Positions 50,744 through 60,007 of a stretch of 64,000 nucleotides of DNA are shown here, one piece after another. This DNA is from Granulicella arctica (GTDB lineage: Bacteria; Acidobacteriota; Terriglobia; Terriglobales; Acidobacteriaceae). The stretch covers positions 372,001-436,000 of the forward strand of contig NZ_JACCCW010000001.1 of the NCBI RefSeq assembly GCF_013410065.1, read 5' to 3'. Made by a program: the position numbers and the translations under genes. The stretch's first letter is position 1; every line of letters begins with the position of its first letter. Under the pieces are notes generated by a model, which saw only the letters and a list, made by a program, of their open reading frames with translations, was not told the origin of the DNA and did not search any database.

Positions 50744-53700
50744 ATGGAATTTCATATCTCGCGCAAGACCCGCGATCGCTACGGCGTCCGCGAGGGCCTT
50801 TTCAACTACGCCGGCAACGTCATCTTCGCGAACATCACGGCCAGCCGCGAGCTAGCCCAGCGCGTCAACGAGGTCCGCAAGGTCAGCACCACCGCCGCCG
50901 AACCCATGCACGCCGGCAAGCTCTTCGCCATGGGCCTCATCGACGAGCTCAGCCACGCCCTCATCGCCCGCTACCGCGAAACCCTCGACCCACACGTCCT
51001 CCCCGAAGCCCTCCGCTTCTTCTCCGCGCAAGCCAACCCCTCGGGCGTAGAAAAACTCATCGCCACCTTCACCGCCCAGTTCCCCAACGTCTCCGTCTAT
51101 CGCGGAGAAGAGACCCCCGAGCACTGGCTCCAGTCCTCCACCGACGGCATGCCCAACCGCGAGGCCGCCTTCGAAGAGCTCCTCCTCCTCTGGCTCTCCA
51201 ACATCAACCCCGCCTTCGCCCCCTTCAAAGAGTTCTTCGACGACCGCGACCTCGCCCAGCAAACTATCTACAAGTCCGTCACCGAGCACCTCAACGACTA
51301 CTTCGTCACCCGCCCCGCCTTCGCGCCCGAGATCGGCACCCTCCTCGACGCCCTCATCGCCCCCATGCTCGCCTCGCCCGACTCCCTCACCGGCCAGCTC
51401 GCCTACATCCGCGAAAACTGGGCCGAGCACCTCGGCGACGAGCTCCGCCACATCCTCCTCGCCATTGACATCCTCAAAGAAGAGGACATCGCCATCTGGA
51501 TGCGCTTCCACCCCCCTTCAGCCGCTACCCAGCACCCCGAACGACGCACCGGCTGGGGCAGCGAAGGCTTCGCCGGCGATGAGTTCGTCGGCTTCAGCGA
51601 CGCCGAACGCGCCCATCGCAACGCCCAGTCCCAGCAGCCCGTCGTGAATGAGTACGAAGCCTTCAGCCCCGACCAGGACTGGATGCCTACCGTCGTCCTC
51701 ATCGCCAAGAGCACCTACGTCTGGCTCGAGCAGCTCTCCAAGAAATACCAGCGCCACATCCATCGTCTCGACCAGATCCCCGACGAAGAGCTCCACCTCC
51801 TCGCTGACCGCGGTCTCAACGGCCTCTGGCTCATCGGCCTCTGGGAGCGCAGCACCGCCTCGCAGACCATCAAGCGCCTCCGCGGCCAGCACGACGCCGT
51901 CGCCTCCGCCTACTCCGTCGCCGACTACCGCATCGCCGAAGACCTCGGCGGCGAGCCCGCCTACCGCCACCTCCGCGACCGCTGTGCCGCCCATGGCATC
52001 CGACTCGCCAGCGACATGGTCCCCAACCACATGGGCATCGACTCCTCCTGGGTTATGGACCACCCCGACTGGTTCGTCTCCCGCCCCGACAGCCCCTTTC
52101 CCGTCTACCGTTTCGAGGGCCCCGACCTCTCCAACGACAGCCGCATCGAGATCAAGATCGAAGACCACTACTTCGACCAGACCGACGCCGCCGTCGTCTT
52201 CCGTCGCCGCGAGCGCAGCACCGGCCACACCGACTTCCTCTACCACGGCAACGACGGCACCACCTTCGCCTGGAACGATACCGCCCAGCTCAACTACTCC
52301 AAGGCCGAGGTCCGCGAGCAGGTCATGCAGACCATCCTCGCCGTCGCCCGCCTCTTTCCCATCATCCGCTTCGACGCCGCCATGACCCTCGCCAAAAAGC
52401 ACGTGCAGCGTCTCTGGTTCCCGCTCCCCGGCGTCGGCGGAGCCATCCCGTCCCGTGCCGAATCCAGCATGTCGCAGGCCGAGTTCGACGCCCTCATGCC
52501 CAACGAGTTCTGGCGCGAGGTCGTCGATCGCGTCGCCGTCGAAGTCCCGGGCACCCTCCTCCTCGCCGAAGCCTTCTGGCTCCTCGAAGGCTACTTCGTC
52601 CGCACCCTCGGCATGCACCGCGTCTACAACAGCGCCTTCATGAACATGCTCCGCGACGAAGAGAACGCCAAGTACCGCTCCTACCTCAAAAAAACCATCG
52701 AGTTCGATCCCGACATCCTCAAGCGCTACGTCAACTTCATGTCCAACCCCGACGAGCGCACCGCCATCGACCAGTTCGGCACCGGTGACCGCTACTTCGG
52801 CGTCTGCACCCTCCTCGCCACCCTCCCCGGTCTTCCCATGTTCGGCCACGGACAGATTGAGGCCTTCACCGAGAAGTACGGCATGGAGTACAAACGCGCC
52901 CGCCTCGATGAGTCCCCGAACGACGATCTCGTCGCCCGTCACCAGCGCGAGATCGCACCCCTGCTCAAGAACCGACAACTCTTCGCCGGCAGCAGCGACT
53001 TCTTCCTCTACGACTTCTGGACCGCCAACGGCACCATCGACGAGAACGTCTTCGCCTACTCCAATCGCTCCGGCAGCCAGCGCGCCATCATCTTCTTCAA
53101 CAATCGCTACGGCACCACCCACGGCACCATCCACATCTCCTCGGCCTCCATGAACAAGGCCACCGGCGCGATGCACAGCCAGCGCATTCATGAAGCCCTG
53201 CATCTCCCCTCCGACGAAGCCCTCTTCGTCGCCTACAAGGACACCGCCACCGGCCTCGAATACCTCCGCCGCTCCCGCGACCTCGATCACCACGGCCTTA
53301 CCGTCGAACTCCGCGCCTACCAGTACATCGTCCTTCTCCACTGGCGCGAACTTCACTCCACCGCCGAGCAACCCTGGGACCACCTCTGCGGCGCCCTCAA
53401 CGGAGCCGGTGTCTACTCGCTCGACGAGGCTCTCTCCAAGCTCCGCCTCCGCCCCCTCCACGAGGCCCTCCGCCAGACCCTCCACGCCTCCTCCATCGAA
53501 GAGATCATCACAACAGCCCAGCAAACCGTGACCGCATCCAAAAAGCCCACAGCGACGACACCCAAAGCAACCAACGGAACCGCCCCGACCATAACCCCGA
53601 TGAGTGTCGCGAAGGTAACGCCCGAAGCCGTCAAAGAGAGCAGCGAGCAGGTGAGCGTCGAAACCAATAAAACACTCGATCCCCACCTGCTTCCCTTCAT

Positions 53701-54472
53701 CGAAAAGGCAGCCCACCTCCTCCACGAGCTGACGAACCTCGGCGCAACCGTCGATCCAGCGTCCTTCACCACGCAGCTTGAGACATCACTGGCCGCAACC
53801 ACCCGCCTGCCCCTACTGGGACAGGCAATCTCTGCCAAACTGTCGGAGACAACCCAAAAAGTCATCCCCCTCCACAGCCCGGCAAACTCGGAGATCTCCA
53901 TCTGGGCTCCCGTCCTCGCCTGGACCCTCCTCCGTCATCTGAAGACAGACGCCGCAGACAACCTGGCCCTCTTCGATCAACTCCAACTTCGTTCCGCCCT
54001 CGCCGAGATCTTCTCCTCCCAGGGCCTCGAGGGCGAAAACGCCTGGCGTGCCGCCGCCCGCGTCCGCATCCTCCTCGCGCACGCCGAAACCGACGCCACC
54101 AAAGCCCTCGCCTCCACCGAGTTCTGGAATGACTCCGACGTCCGCTGGATCGCCGGTCTCAGCGAGTACCAGGGAACCGTCTTCTTCAACAAAGAGCAGT
54201 TCGAGTGCCTCACCTACTGGCTCCAACTCCCCGCGTTGCTATCCATCGCGGAAGACACCGCCACCCAACCAGCATCCCTCACCATCATCGAAAAAAACAT
54301 CACCACTAGCCTCACCGCAGCCGCCACCTCCGGCTACAATCTGCAAACCTTCCTAGCTCCCCCCAAGGCCGACCCAAAACCTCAGCCCAAGACAACCCCG
54401 GCCAAACCGGAGACGAAGATCGAGACGAAAAAGCAGACTCCAACCCCGGACCCCGTCACAACCGAGGTCTGA
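50744..54472 (+). CDS. GH13 alpha-amylase-family glycosidase, large
   Basis: The 1242-residue protein starts at ATG 50744 (MEFHISRKTRDRYGV). After about 380 N-terminal residues without recognised motifs comes the GH13 barrel. GLWLIGLWERS and MVPNHMGIDSSWVM (region I) precede PIIRFDAAMTL with the nucleophile Asp at about residue 544. LLLAEAFWLLEG carries the acid/base Glu at about residue 609. The C-terminal 350 residues are Thr/Lys-rich linkers plus a helical domain. No signal peptide is seen, so it may be cytoplasmic. Substrate (maltodextrin, trehalose or glycogen) cannot be decided. Confidence 0.85.
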   Translation: MEFHISRKTRDRYGVREGLFNYAGNVIFANITASRELAQRVNEVRKVSTTAAEPMHAGKLFAMGLIDELSHALIARYRETLDPHVLPEALRFFSAQANPSGVEKLIATFTAQFPNVSVYRGEETPEHWLQSSTDGMPNREAAFEELLLLWLSNINPAFAPFKEFFDDRDLAQQTIYKSVTEHLNDYFVTRPAFAPEIGTLLDALIAPMLASPDSLTGQLAYIRENWAEHLGDELRHILLAIDILKEEDIAIWMRFHPPSAATQHPERRTGWGSEGFAGDEFVGFSDAERAHRNAQSQQPVVNEYEAFSPDQDWMPTVVLIAKSTYVWLEQLSKKYQRHIHRLDQIPDEELHLLADRGLNGLWLIGLWERSTASQTIKRLRGQHDAVASAYSVADYRIAEDLGGEPAYRHLRDRCAAHGIRLASDMVPNHMGIDSSWVMDHPDWFVSRPDSPFPVYRFEGPDLSNDSRIEIKIEDHYFDQTDAAVVFRRRERSTGHTDFLYHGNDGTTFAWNDTAQLNYSKAEVREQVMQTILAVARLFPIIRFDAAMTLAKKHVQRLWFPLPGVGGAIPSRAESSMSQAEFDALMPNEFWREVVDRVAVEVPGTLLLAEAFWLLEGYFVRTLGMHRVYNSAFMNMLRDEENAKYRSYLKKTIEFDPDILKRYVNFMSNPDERTAIDQFGTGDRYFGVCTLLATLPGLPMFGHGQIEAFTEKYGMEYKRARLDESPNDDLVARHQREIAPLLKNRQLFAGSSDFFLYDFWTANGTIDENVFAYSNRSGSQRAIIFFNNRYGTTHGTIHISSASMNKATGAMHSQRIHEALHLPSDEALFVAYKDTATGLEYLRRSRDLDHHGLTVELRAYQYIVLLHWRELHSTAEQPWDHLCGALNGAGVYSLDEALSKLRLRPLHEALRQTLHASSIEEIITTAQQTVTASKKPTATTPKATNGTAPTITPMSVAKVTPEAVKESSEQVSVETNKTLDPHLLPFIEKAAHLLHELTNLGATVDPASFTTQLETSLAATTRLPLLGQAISAKLSETTQKVIPLHSPANSEISIWAPVLAWTLLRHLKTDAADNLALFDQLQLRSALAEIFSSQGLEGENAWRAAARVRILLAHAETDATKALASTEFWNDSDVRWIAGLSEYQGTVFFNKEQFECLTYWLQLPALLSIAEDTATQPASLTIIEKNITTSLTAAATSGYNLQTFLAPPKADPKPQPKTTPAKPETKIETKKQTPTPDPVTTEV

Positions 54473-54498
54473 CCAATAAGCCGTTTGTAACTACAAAA

Positions 54499-54538
54499 GT
54501 GTAACTACAAAACCGTAACTCCGCTTTTGTAGTTACAC
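54499..54538. terminator. Strong hairpin between convergent genes
   Basis: A 14-base perfect stem (GTGTAACTACAAAA with TTTTGTAGTTACAC) encloses 12 bases. A further direct copy of GTAACTACAAAA lies just upstream at 54486-54497. It falls between the convergent glycosidase and CHAT genes and probably ends both transcripts. Confidence 0.65.
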
Positions 54539-54620
54539 TCCGCTTTTAACCGAAAATCGACACAAGGACACCCATTTCCAAGACCCCATCTTGTCAACCC
54601 CCACCGCCTGTTTTAGGAGG

Positions 54621-57149
54621 CTATCTCCCCGAATAGAGCTGAAATGCAGCCCAGTAGAGCGGCTTGCGGAACACCCCGTCGCCGTGCAGCATAGCCAGCT
54701 TCGCATCCCGCAACGCCGCATCTGGCCTGCTCCCACGCAACAACTGACTGTAAAGCGCATTCATCAGCGCCGGCGTAGATACGTCGCTGACCTCCCACAT
54801 CGCCCCAATCACCGAGTGCGAACCCGCCCGCAGAAACGCCCATACCAGCCCAACAACGCCCTCGCCAGAATAGTTCCGCACGCCCGAACCATAGCAAGAG
54901 GAGATCGTCACCAACTCCGCATGTAGCGGCTGCGTCAAAACATCGCGCGCATAGAGTTTGTAGGCCGCATTCTGCCCTGAAGCACCCGACAGAATGATCG
55001 CGGAGTCTAAAGGGTTGATCTCATTGGCCGTCGCATGCGCCACAAAGTGGATATACGCGAACTGCCCCGGCGCACTGGACGAATAGCTTGCGGGAGAAGC
55101 CTGCGCCCCCGCAAAGACTGTGCGCTGCTCGGCTGGGAAGTGCGACGCAACGCTCGTCATCTCAGCCGCCGCGTTCGGCAAAGCCGCATACTCCTCGGGC
55201 CGATACACCGGATCGCCGATGAGCAGCATCTTCTGCAAGCCATGCTGATGCTGACGTTCATCGACCGCGGCAAGCAACCGCAGCGATCGCGCATTCGTGA
55301 TCGTGGCATCCTCGATCCAGTAATGAGGATGATCGCCCGGCGGAATCAGCGTCTCGAAGTTGAGGCTGTTCAACCCCTTATCGGCGATCAGAAACACCCG
55401 TCCTCCCGGCTCGATCATCGCCTCCGCCGGCTTCACCAACGCATCATACAAAGCTCGCCCCGTAGACTCTCGTTGCGTCAAAAGATCCTTCGAAGCAAGG
55501 ATCGACTGCGTATGGCGCTCCACCATCGGCAGAATCGTCGTGCTTCCCGGAAGGGTATAGAAGCGCTCTCCCCTCGCGCTGATCGCCCACAGATAAGAAG
55601 TCTGCGGACGAAGGCTATAGACGAGGATCGTTCCATGCAACCGAGCAGCAAGCGCACGCGCATGCAGGCCATCACCGCCGGTGGCCGCCGTGCCAAGCCC
55701 TTCCGCAAGCGTCTCCGCCCGGCTCTTGTCGAGGATCGCAAGTGCCTCGTCCGTCCTGTGTCGATGGATCAGATACTCCATGTAGTCCAGGTACAGATCG
55801 CTCCCGTTCTCAAGAAAAGGAAGCTCCAGCTCAACACTCTTCAACGAAAGCCGCTGCCGATGAAAGGTCCCAATAGCCCGCTTAAACCAACGATCGGCCT
55901 CCCCCGACTGACCAGTCTCCTCATAGAGCCGCGCCAGCGTATTCTCCGCTTCCCACTGCACTACTGGGGAGGCTCCTGACCGCTTCACCAGCTCGAGCAA
56001 TTTCGCCTCTGACGCGGGAGTTTTTCCTTGCTGGGCAAGCAGGAGTGCTTCGAGCATGGATGGGTCTAATTGTTCGATGTCGTTTTGTCGCAATCGAGCA
56101 AGGCGGCTCGCCTCGTGAATGTGGGTCTCCGCAGATGTTGGATCCGTCCGGAGGAGAAGATAGCCTAGCGCAATGTGCGCGCTGAGAATTTTCTCGGGAT
56201 TGTGGAGTGATTGGGCGAGCGAGAGTGCTGCCTCATAGGAAGAGCGAGCTGCAACCAGATCATTGCCTCGAAACTGGATCATGCCGATGTTAGTGAGCGT
56301 CTGCACCTGGTCAAGCGCTGCGCCGGCAGCTTCTTCCTGAACCTGGACTGTCTTCAGGTTCTGCAAGGCATGGACAAGATCGCCTGTCAGATAATATGTC
56401 CAACCCAGATTGGCGAGTGCTTTTCGGAGCGCCAGTTTTGCCTCGATACTCTGTGCAAGCGCCGATGCATGATTGAACCGCTCTAGGGCTTCTTCGTAGT
56501 GTCCCTGCTGGAGTGCGACGACACCTAGATTCATCCACATCTGAACTTCTAGGAAGCGAGTATCGAGTGACTGGAGTTGGTGCTTGTGGATACTATTGAG
56601 CGAAGCCTGAAAAAAGTTTTCCGCTTCGGAGAAGTGCCCTCTCTCGAGGGCCATGCTCCCCTCGACCCCGAGCATCTCCACTTCCGATGCAGCTTCAGGG
56701 TGAAGGGACTTTGCTTGGGAGAGAGCCTGTTGGGTTCGATCGGCATTGCCGAGTCGATCCTCCGCAATGACCAGCAAGAGATTTTGGCGAATGACCAGTT
56801 CGATTGCGGTATCGGTCGGGAGAGGTTGTTGTAGAAGAGCAACGACATCCTCACTCCTGCCTTGGTAGAGTCTCACTCGGGCAGTTTCGATACGGAACCG
56901 AGTGCTCCACGCAGGAGCCGTCAAAGCGTAATACGACGACGCATTTTCTGCGGTCTGCTGAGCGTGCAACAAGTCCCCAGAGACAAACTGTTGTTCAAAT
57001 ACCTGGTAGGTGGCCTCTGGGGATTGTATTGTCTGTGCCTTCTGCCGACATCCTATAGCGAAAATGCATAGCAGAGAAGCTGGAACTAAGGCATGGGATA
57101 CCCGTTGCCACGTGTTGAGGCTAAACTGACAGTACCGTCCGCAACGCAC
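54621..57149 (-). CDS. CHAT-domain (caspase-like) TPR lipoprotein
   Basis: Starting at GTG 57149 the protein has 842 residues. A lipoprotein-like signal (VPASLLCIFAIGC) is followed by tetratricopeptide repeats (e.g. MWMNLGVVALQQGHYEEALERF, ALANLGWTYYLTGDLVHALQNL) to about residue 500. The C-terminal CHAT protease domain has the His/Cys dyad in YIHFVAHATANE (about residue 705) and VTISSCYGSG (about 751), plus GLVWAFLRAGSHSVIGAMW. CHAT proteases are separase- and caspase-related. It is the last gene of a sigma/anti-sigma operon and overlaps the gene before it. Start choice is uncertain because the frame is open to 57365. Confidence 0.85.
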   Translation of the reverse strand: MRCGRYCQFSLNTWQRVSHALVPASLLCIFAIGCRQKAQTIQSPEATYQVFEQQFVSGDLLHAQQTAENASSYYALTAPAWSTRFRIETARVRLYQGRSEDVVALLQQPLPTDTAIELVIRQNLLLVIAEDRLGNADRTQQALSQAKSLHPEAASEVEMLGVEGSMALERGHFSEAENFFQASLNSIHKHQLQSLDTRFLEVQMWMNLGVVALQQGHYEEALERFNHASALAQSIEAKLALRKALANLGWTYYLTGDLVHALQNLKTVQVQEEAAGAALDQVQTLTNIGMIQFRGNDLVAARSSYEAALSLAQSLHNPEKILSAHIALGYLLLRTDPTSAETHIHEASRLARLRQNDIEQLDPSMLEALLLAQQGKTPASEAKLLELVKRSGASPVVQWEAENTLARLYEETGQSGEADRWFKRAIGTFHRQRLSLKSVELELPFLENGSDLYLDYMEYLIHRHRTDEALAILDKSRAETLAEGLGTAATGGDGLHARALAARLHGTILVYSLRPQTSYLWAISARGERFYTLPGSTTILPMVERHTQSILASKDLLTQRESTGRALYDALVKPAEAMIEPGGRVFLIADKGLNSLNFETLIPPGDHPHYWIEDATITNARSLRLLAAVDERQHQHGLQKMLLIGDPVYRPEEYAALPNAAAEMTSVASHFPAEQRTVFAGAQASPASYSSSAPGQFAYIHFVAHATANEINPLDSAIILSGASGQNAAYKLYARDVLTQPLHAELVTISSCYGSGVRNYSGEGVVGLVWAFLRAGSHSVIGAMWEVSDVSTPALMNALYSQLLRGSRPDAALRDAKLAMLHGDGVFRKPLYWAAFQLYSGR

Positions 57150-57970
57150 CCCATCTCGATGCGAAGCATCGTCAGGCTGAAAGAACTCGGAGCAACGACC
57201 AGCTCGCCCAGAAACACATTTCCTAATCCCGGAACATGAACGATGTGACCAAAGGTCGACCCAGGCGCCGTGCCATGCACCTCCTGCACGAGGGAGCAGA
57301 GCGCGTAGCCCTTTCTGCTTCGCGCCTCTGCCGACTCCATCCATTCGTAACGGCGCTTCAACCACGTTGGAACTCCCGTGGCGCTCGTCATACGTTCGTT
57401 CTGTTCGACCGCCCTGCGGGTAAAGCTGCCTACGTCCGGCCAGGGCCTGTCGGGAAATCCGATTGAACTGGGAGCGGCCTCAGCAGGAAGCATATCGCCT
57501 TCCACCGCGAAACGGGGCTTTTGATCGGCGACCGGCGCAGAAAACAGATCGAGGTCGACTGTTGGCGTGACCGATCTCCCCCCAATGCGTAGGTTCTCAT
57601 ACTGTGAGCCGACTACCGAGACCTTCGGATAGTAGCCGTCGCGAGGGTGCTCGATCGCCAGCCGCGAGACAATCCGGTCCGCCGTCACGATCTCCAGCAC
57701 GTTCAGATCTTCGACGACCGCCGTCACCAGCGTCGTCCAGTTCCTCGTGATCGGCTGGACAGAGCCCGATATCTGCGAATACGCCGCGCCGCAGGAGATA
57801 AGGTCGTCGAGCCGGATATTCTCAGCACGCGCCGCAACATGGCCGCCCGCCTGGCTCAGAGACACCGACGCATGCGTCGGCAGCACCGATTCGAACGGAT
57901 GCGTCAGGTACCCGCCCAAAGGACTGGCGTCGGCGTGGTAGTAAAAGACTCTCTCGTTGCTGGCGTTCAT
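57086..57970 (-). CDS. Conserved-context protein of unknown function in a CHAT operon
   Basis: The 294-residue protein shows no recognised domain. It lacks a signal peptide and membrane segments. It has a beta-rich, even composition with stretches such as RVFYYHADASPLGGYLTHPFE, AARAENIRLDDLISCGAAYSQISGSV and LCSLVQEVHGTAPGSTFGHIVHVPGLGNVFLGELVV. It lies 20 bases after the anti-sigma gene and its end overlaps the start region of the CHAT-TPR gene. It is a plausible substrate or regulator of the neighbouring protease, which is inferred only from position. Confidence 0.7.
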   Translation of the reverse strand: MNASNERVFYYHADASPLGGYLTHPFESVLPTHASVSLSQAGGHVAARAENIRLDDLISCGAAYSQISGSVQPITRNWTTLVTAVVEDLNVLEIVTADRIVSRLAIEHPRDGYYPKVSVVGSQYENLRIGGRSVTPTVDLDLFSAPVADQKPRFAVEGDMLPAEAAPSSIGFPDRPWPDVGSFTRRAVEQNERMTSATGVPTWLKRRYEWMESAEARSRKGYALCSLVQEVHGTAPGSTFGHIVHVPGLGNVFLGELVVAPSSFSLTMLRIEMGCVADGTVSLASTRGNGYPMP

Positions 57971-57990
57971 GAAGGCTCCTAGTCCAAGCG

Positions 57991-58683
57991 CTATTTTGCG
58001 AATCTCAATTTGTATCTATATCTGGCGAGGTCAACAACCTTATCACCGATGCTTTGCGAAGACGTAACGCTCTGAACAAGAAGTTCATTCATCCCCTCCT
58101 GGGCCGTCACCGTGGGAACCTGGATGGTCACCGCGTCGTGCGCCTGTTGGCTGGAGACATCCACACGCCACACCAGCAATCCTGCCGGCGAAAACAGAGA
58201 ACAGCGGTAACCCGAAGCGCCCGGCGACGGCGGAACATCCACTGACAGCAGATAGAAGCCATGGTGGGGAGCAACAATCTCCGCCACCGAATCTCCACGC
58301 GCGCCCGCGTTTGCCAGGACCAGCGGCTCCAGCACAGAGGCCGTCTGCGGCTCCGCTACCCCGGACTTCGCATGCGGCAACAGGATAGCCGACTGATAGA
58401 CGATGACGAGCAGGCACGCCGCCAGCGCAGGGGCAAGCACCCATGGCTGCCAAAGCCATGCCAGCCGCAACCCATGCTTCGATCGGACGGGGGCCGTAAC
58501 CCTCTGTGGCATCTGTAGTTCCTGCTGCGCCGCGTTCAGAAAGAGAACACCGTCCTTCAGGTCCGCTGCACATTCCTGGCAGCCGAACAAGTGTTCTTCG
58601 AAGTGTTCGCGCGACTCGCCGGCCAGTTCTCCCAGCAGATACCGCTCGACAGCCATCTGTTCCACCACATCCTGATGGGTCAT
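57991..58683 (-). CDS. Anti-sigma factor with zinc-finger domain, membrane-anchored
   Basis: The 230-residue protein has an N-terminal zinc anti-sigma domain (HFEEHLFGCQECAADLKDG, the H-x3-H-x3-C-x2-C pattern) that should bind the sigma factor encoded just upstream. One membrane segment follows (WVLAPALAACLLVIVYQSAILL). The extracytoplasmic C-terminal part is beta-rich (HGFYLLSVDVPPSPGASGYRCSLF) and may sense a signal. It is followed at 20 bases by the unknown protein and then the CHAT gene. It is the most likely switch for this operon. Confidence 0.85.
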   Translation of the reverse strand: MTHQDVVEQMAVERYLLGELAGESREHFEEHLFGCQECAADLKDGVLFLNAAQQELQMPQRVTAPVRSKHGLRLAWLWQPWVLAPALAACLLVIVYQSAILLPHAKSGVAEPQTASVLEPLVLANAGARGDSVAEIVAPHHGFYLLSVDVPPSPGASGYRCSLFSPAGLLVWRVDVSSQQAHDAVTIQVPTVTAQEGMNELLVQSVTSSQSIGDKVVDLARYRYKLRFAK

Positions 58684-58765
58684 GCATAAACCTCGACAGA
58701 TATATTGTGTCGATTGATCCGGAAACGTTTCGTGGTCAACCCTGCCTCAAGAAAGATCATGGAAC

Positions 58766-59332
58766 TCAATATCCTCCCGCCTGCCCGGAATATGCCTTCC
58801 GAAACGAGTGTTTGGCGCGGTGCAGGAGCACCCGGATGTACTCCCGGGTCACCCCCATCTCCCTGCATACCTCGTCTTTGTCCTTCTCCTCAAGAAAAAT
58901 GGCCTTCAGCAGCCCTCGGTCCCGTTCAGTCAATGTATTCAATGTGTTGCGAACCAGATCGCGGGTCTCGCCGGAGATCACGGTGCTCAAAGCATCCGGG
59001 GAAGGCTCGGTCAGCATCGCCGCAGTCTCTTCTTCCAGGGGATCGGCGCGACCATCTGCCCGATACTGTTCGAAGAGGACGTTATTGCAGATGGAGTTGA
59101 CGAGCGACCCGAGCCGTTCGGCGTGACGAACGCCGCGATCGCTTCGGAGCAGCGCCAGCGTCCGGGTAAAGGTTTCCTGGCGCACGTCTTCGATGGCCTG
59201 CTTCGTCCGGAGGCGGGATCGGAGCTTCAGGAGGATCAGTTCGCTGAAATAGCGGACGAAATGCTCCTCGGCAACCTCATCGCCACATCGAAGCTGCTCG
59301 ATGTAAGAGGCGTCGAATGTGTCGAAATTCAC
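58766..59332 (-). CDS. ECF-type RNA polymerase sigma factor of a CHAT operon
   Basis: The 188-residue protein starts at GTG 59332 because AGGAGA lies 7 bases upstream and the sequence begins VNFDTFDASYIEQLRCGDEVAEEHFVRYF, an ECF region 2 start. A longer frame to 59455 has no family support. Region 4 is LTERDRGLLKAIFLEEKDKDEVCREMGVTREYIRVLLHRAKHSFRK. It directs RNA polymerase to a promoter that probably includes its own operon. The anti-sigma gene is 82 bases downstream. Confidence 0.9.
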   Translation of the reverse strand: MNFDTFDASYIEQLRCGDEVAEEHFVRYFSELILLKLRSRLRTKQAIEDVRQETFTRTLALLRSDRGVRHAERLGSLVNSICNNVLFEQYRADGRADPLEEETAAMLTEPSPDALSTVISGETRDLVRNTLNTLTERDRGLLKAIFLEEKDKDEVCREMGVTREYIRVLLHRAKHSFRKAYSGQAGGY

Positions 59333-60007
59333 GCGCCAGTCTCCTGTTCCGGTGCGGAAAGTGTACACCGGCGCATTGCTACCCGGCGTGCGCCAAGGAA
59401 ATATCGCAGAGTTCAGTCGGAACAGAATTGTTGAGAAGCTATGATGGAGAAACAACTTTCATTGTTCCCAACCCAGAAATTTCCATATTTTCATCGCATA
59501 TCCATCAATTTTAGCCATACACTAATGGAACGCAAAAACTGTCTTCAATGATTACCTTAGATGGTTGGCACAGCCTCAAGATGTAGATCTGGCGAACGGG
59601 ATAAGGGCGGGTATCTTATTTCCGGACTAAGCCATAAGACAGCAAAAGCAGCTAAATATGCCTCTCCGAGGTATGGGACGATCTGGTGATGTTTCACCCT
59701 TTTGCTTCTGAGCTTCAAGGGAACGATGTGAATAGCCATTCATCTTTATCAAAAAAAATACTATTCAGATAAATCTGAGGTATAGTCGTTGGTAACAGTA
59801 TAAGTAACACATACCCTGGGTACTTTAGTCCTTGAAATAGGCTACTTAGGTATCTATAGCTTCCGGCCATACGGGCAATTCACTATGCCGCGGGTAGATT
59901 TTTTGAATCTCCGAAGTAGGAACGTGGTTACACAGCGCAAGGAAATCATTGACTGAACCATTTGATTTCGCTATTCGACCTTAGTTATCGGACAAGGAGC
60001 AGGGGCC
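59333..60007. promoter_or_regulatory. AT-rich intergenic region with an rhlA-side promoter
   Basis: The region has no convincing gene. TTGAAA (59832-59837) and TATAGC (59855-59860) are 17 bases apart and point at the rhlA-like gene, about 150 bases downstream. A short palindrome TCAGAT-AA-ATCTGA lies at 59765-59778, about 55 bases before that promoter and a possible regulator site. The 59456-59760 part shows nothing recognisable. Confidence 0.55.

Noticed and set aside
51518..53725. Long open frame of 735 codons antisense to the GH13 gene
   Set aside because: Same cause: GC-rich codon usage on the plus strand. The predicted protein is Gly/Val/Glu-rich with no domain.
59557..59739. 60-codon frame in the 59.3-60.0 kb intergenic region
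   Set aside because: Mixed composition with no motif, no binding site for ribosomes and no neighbour support.
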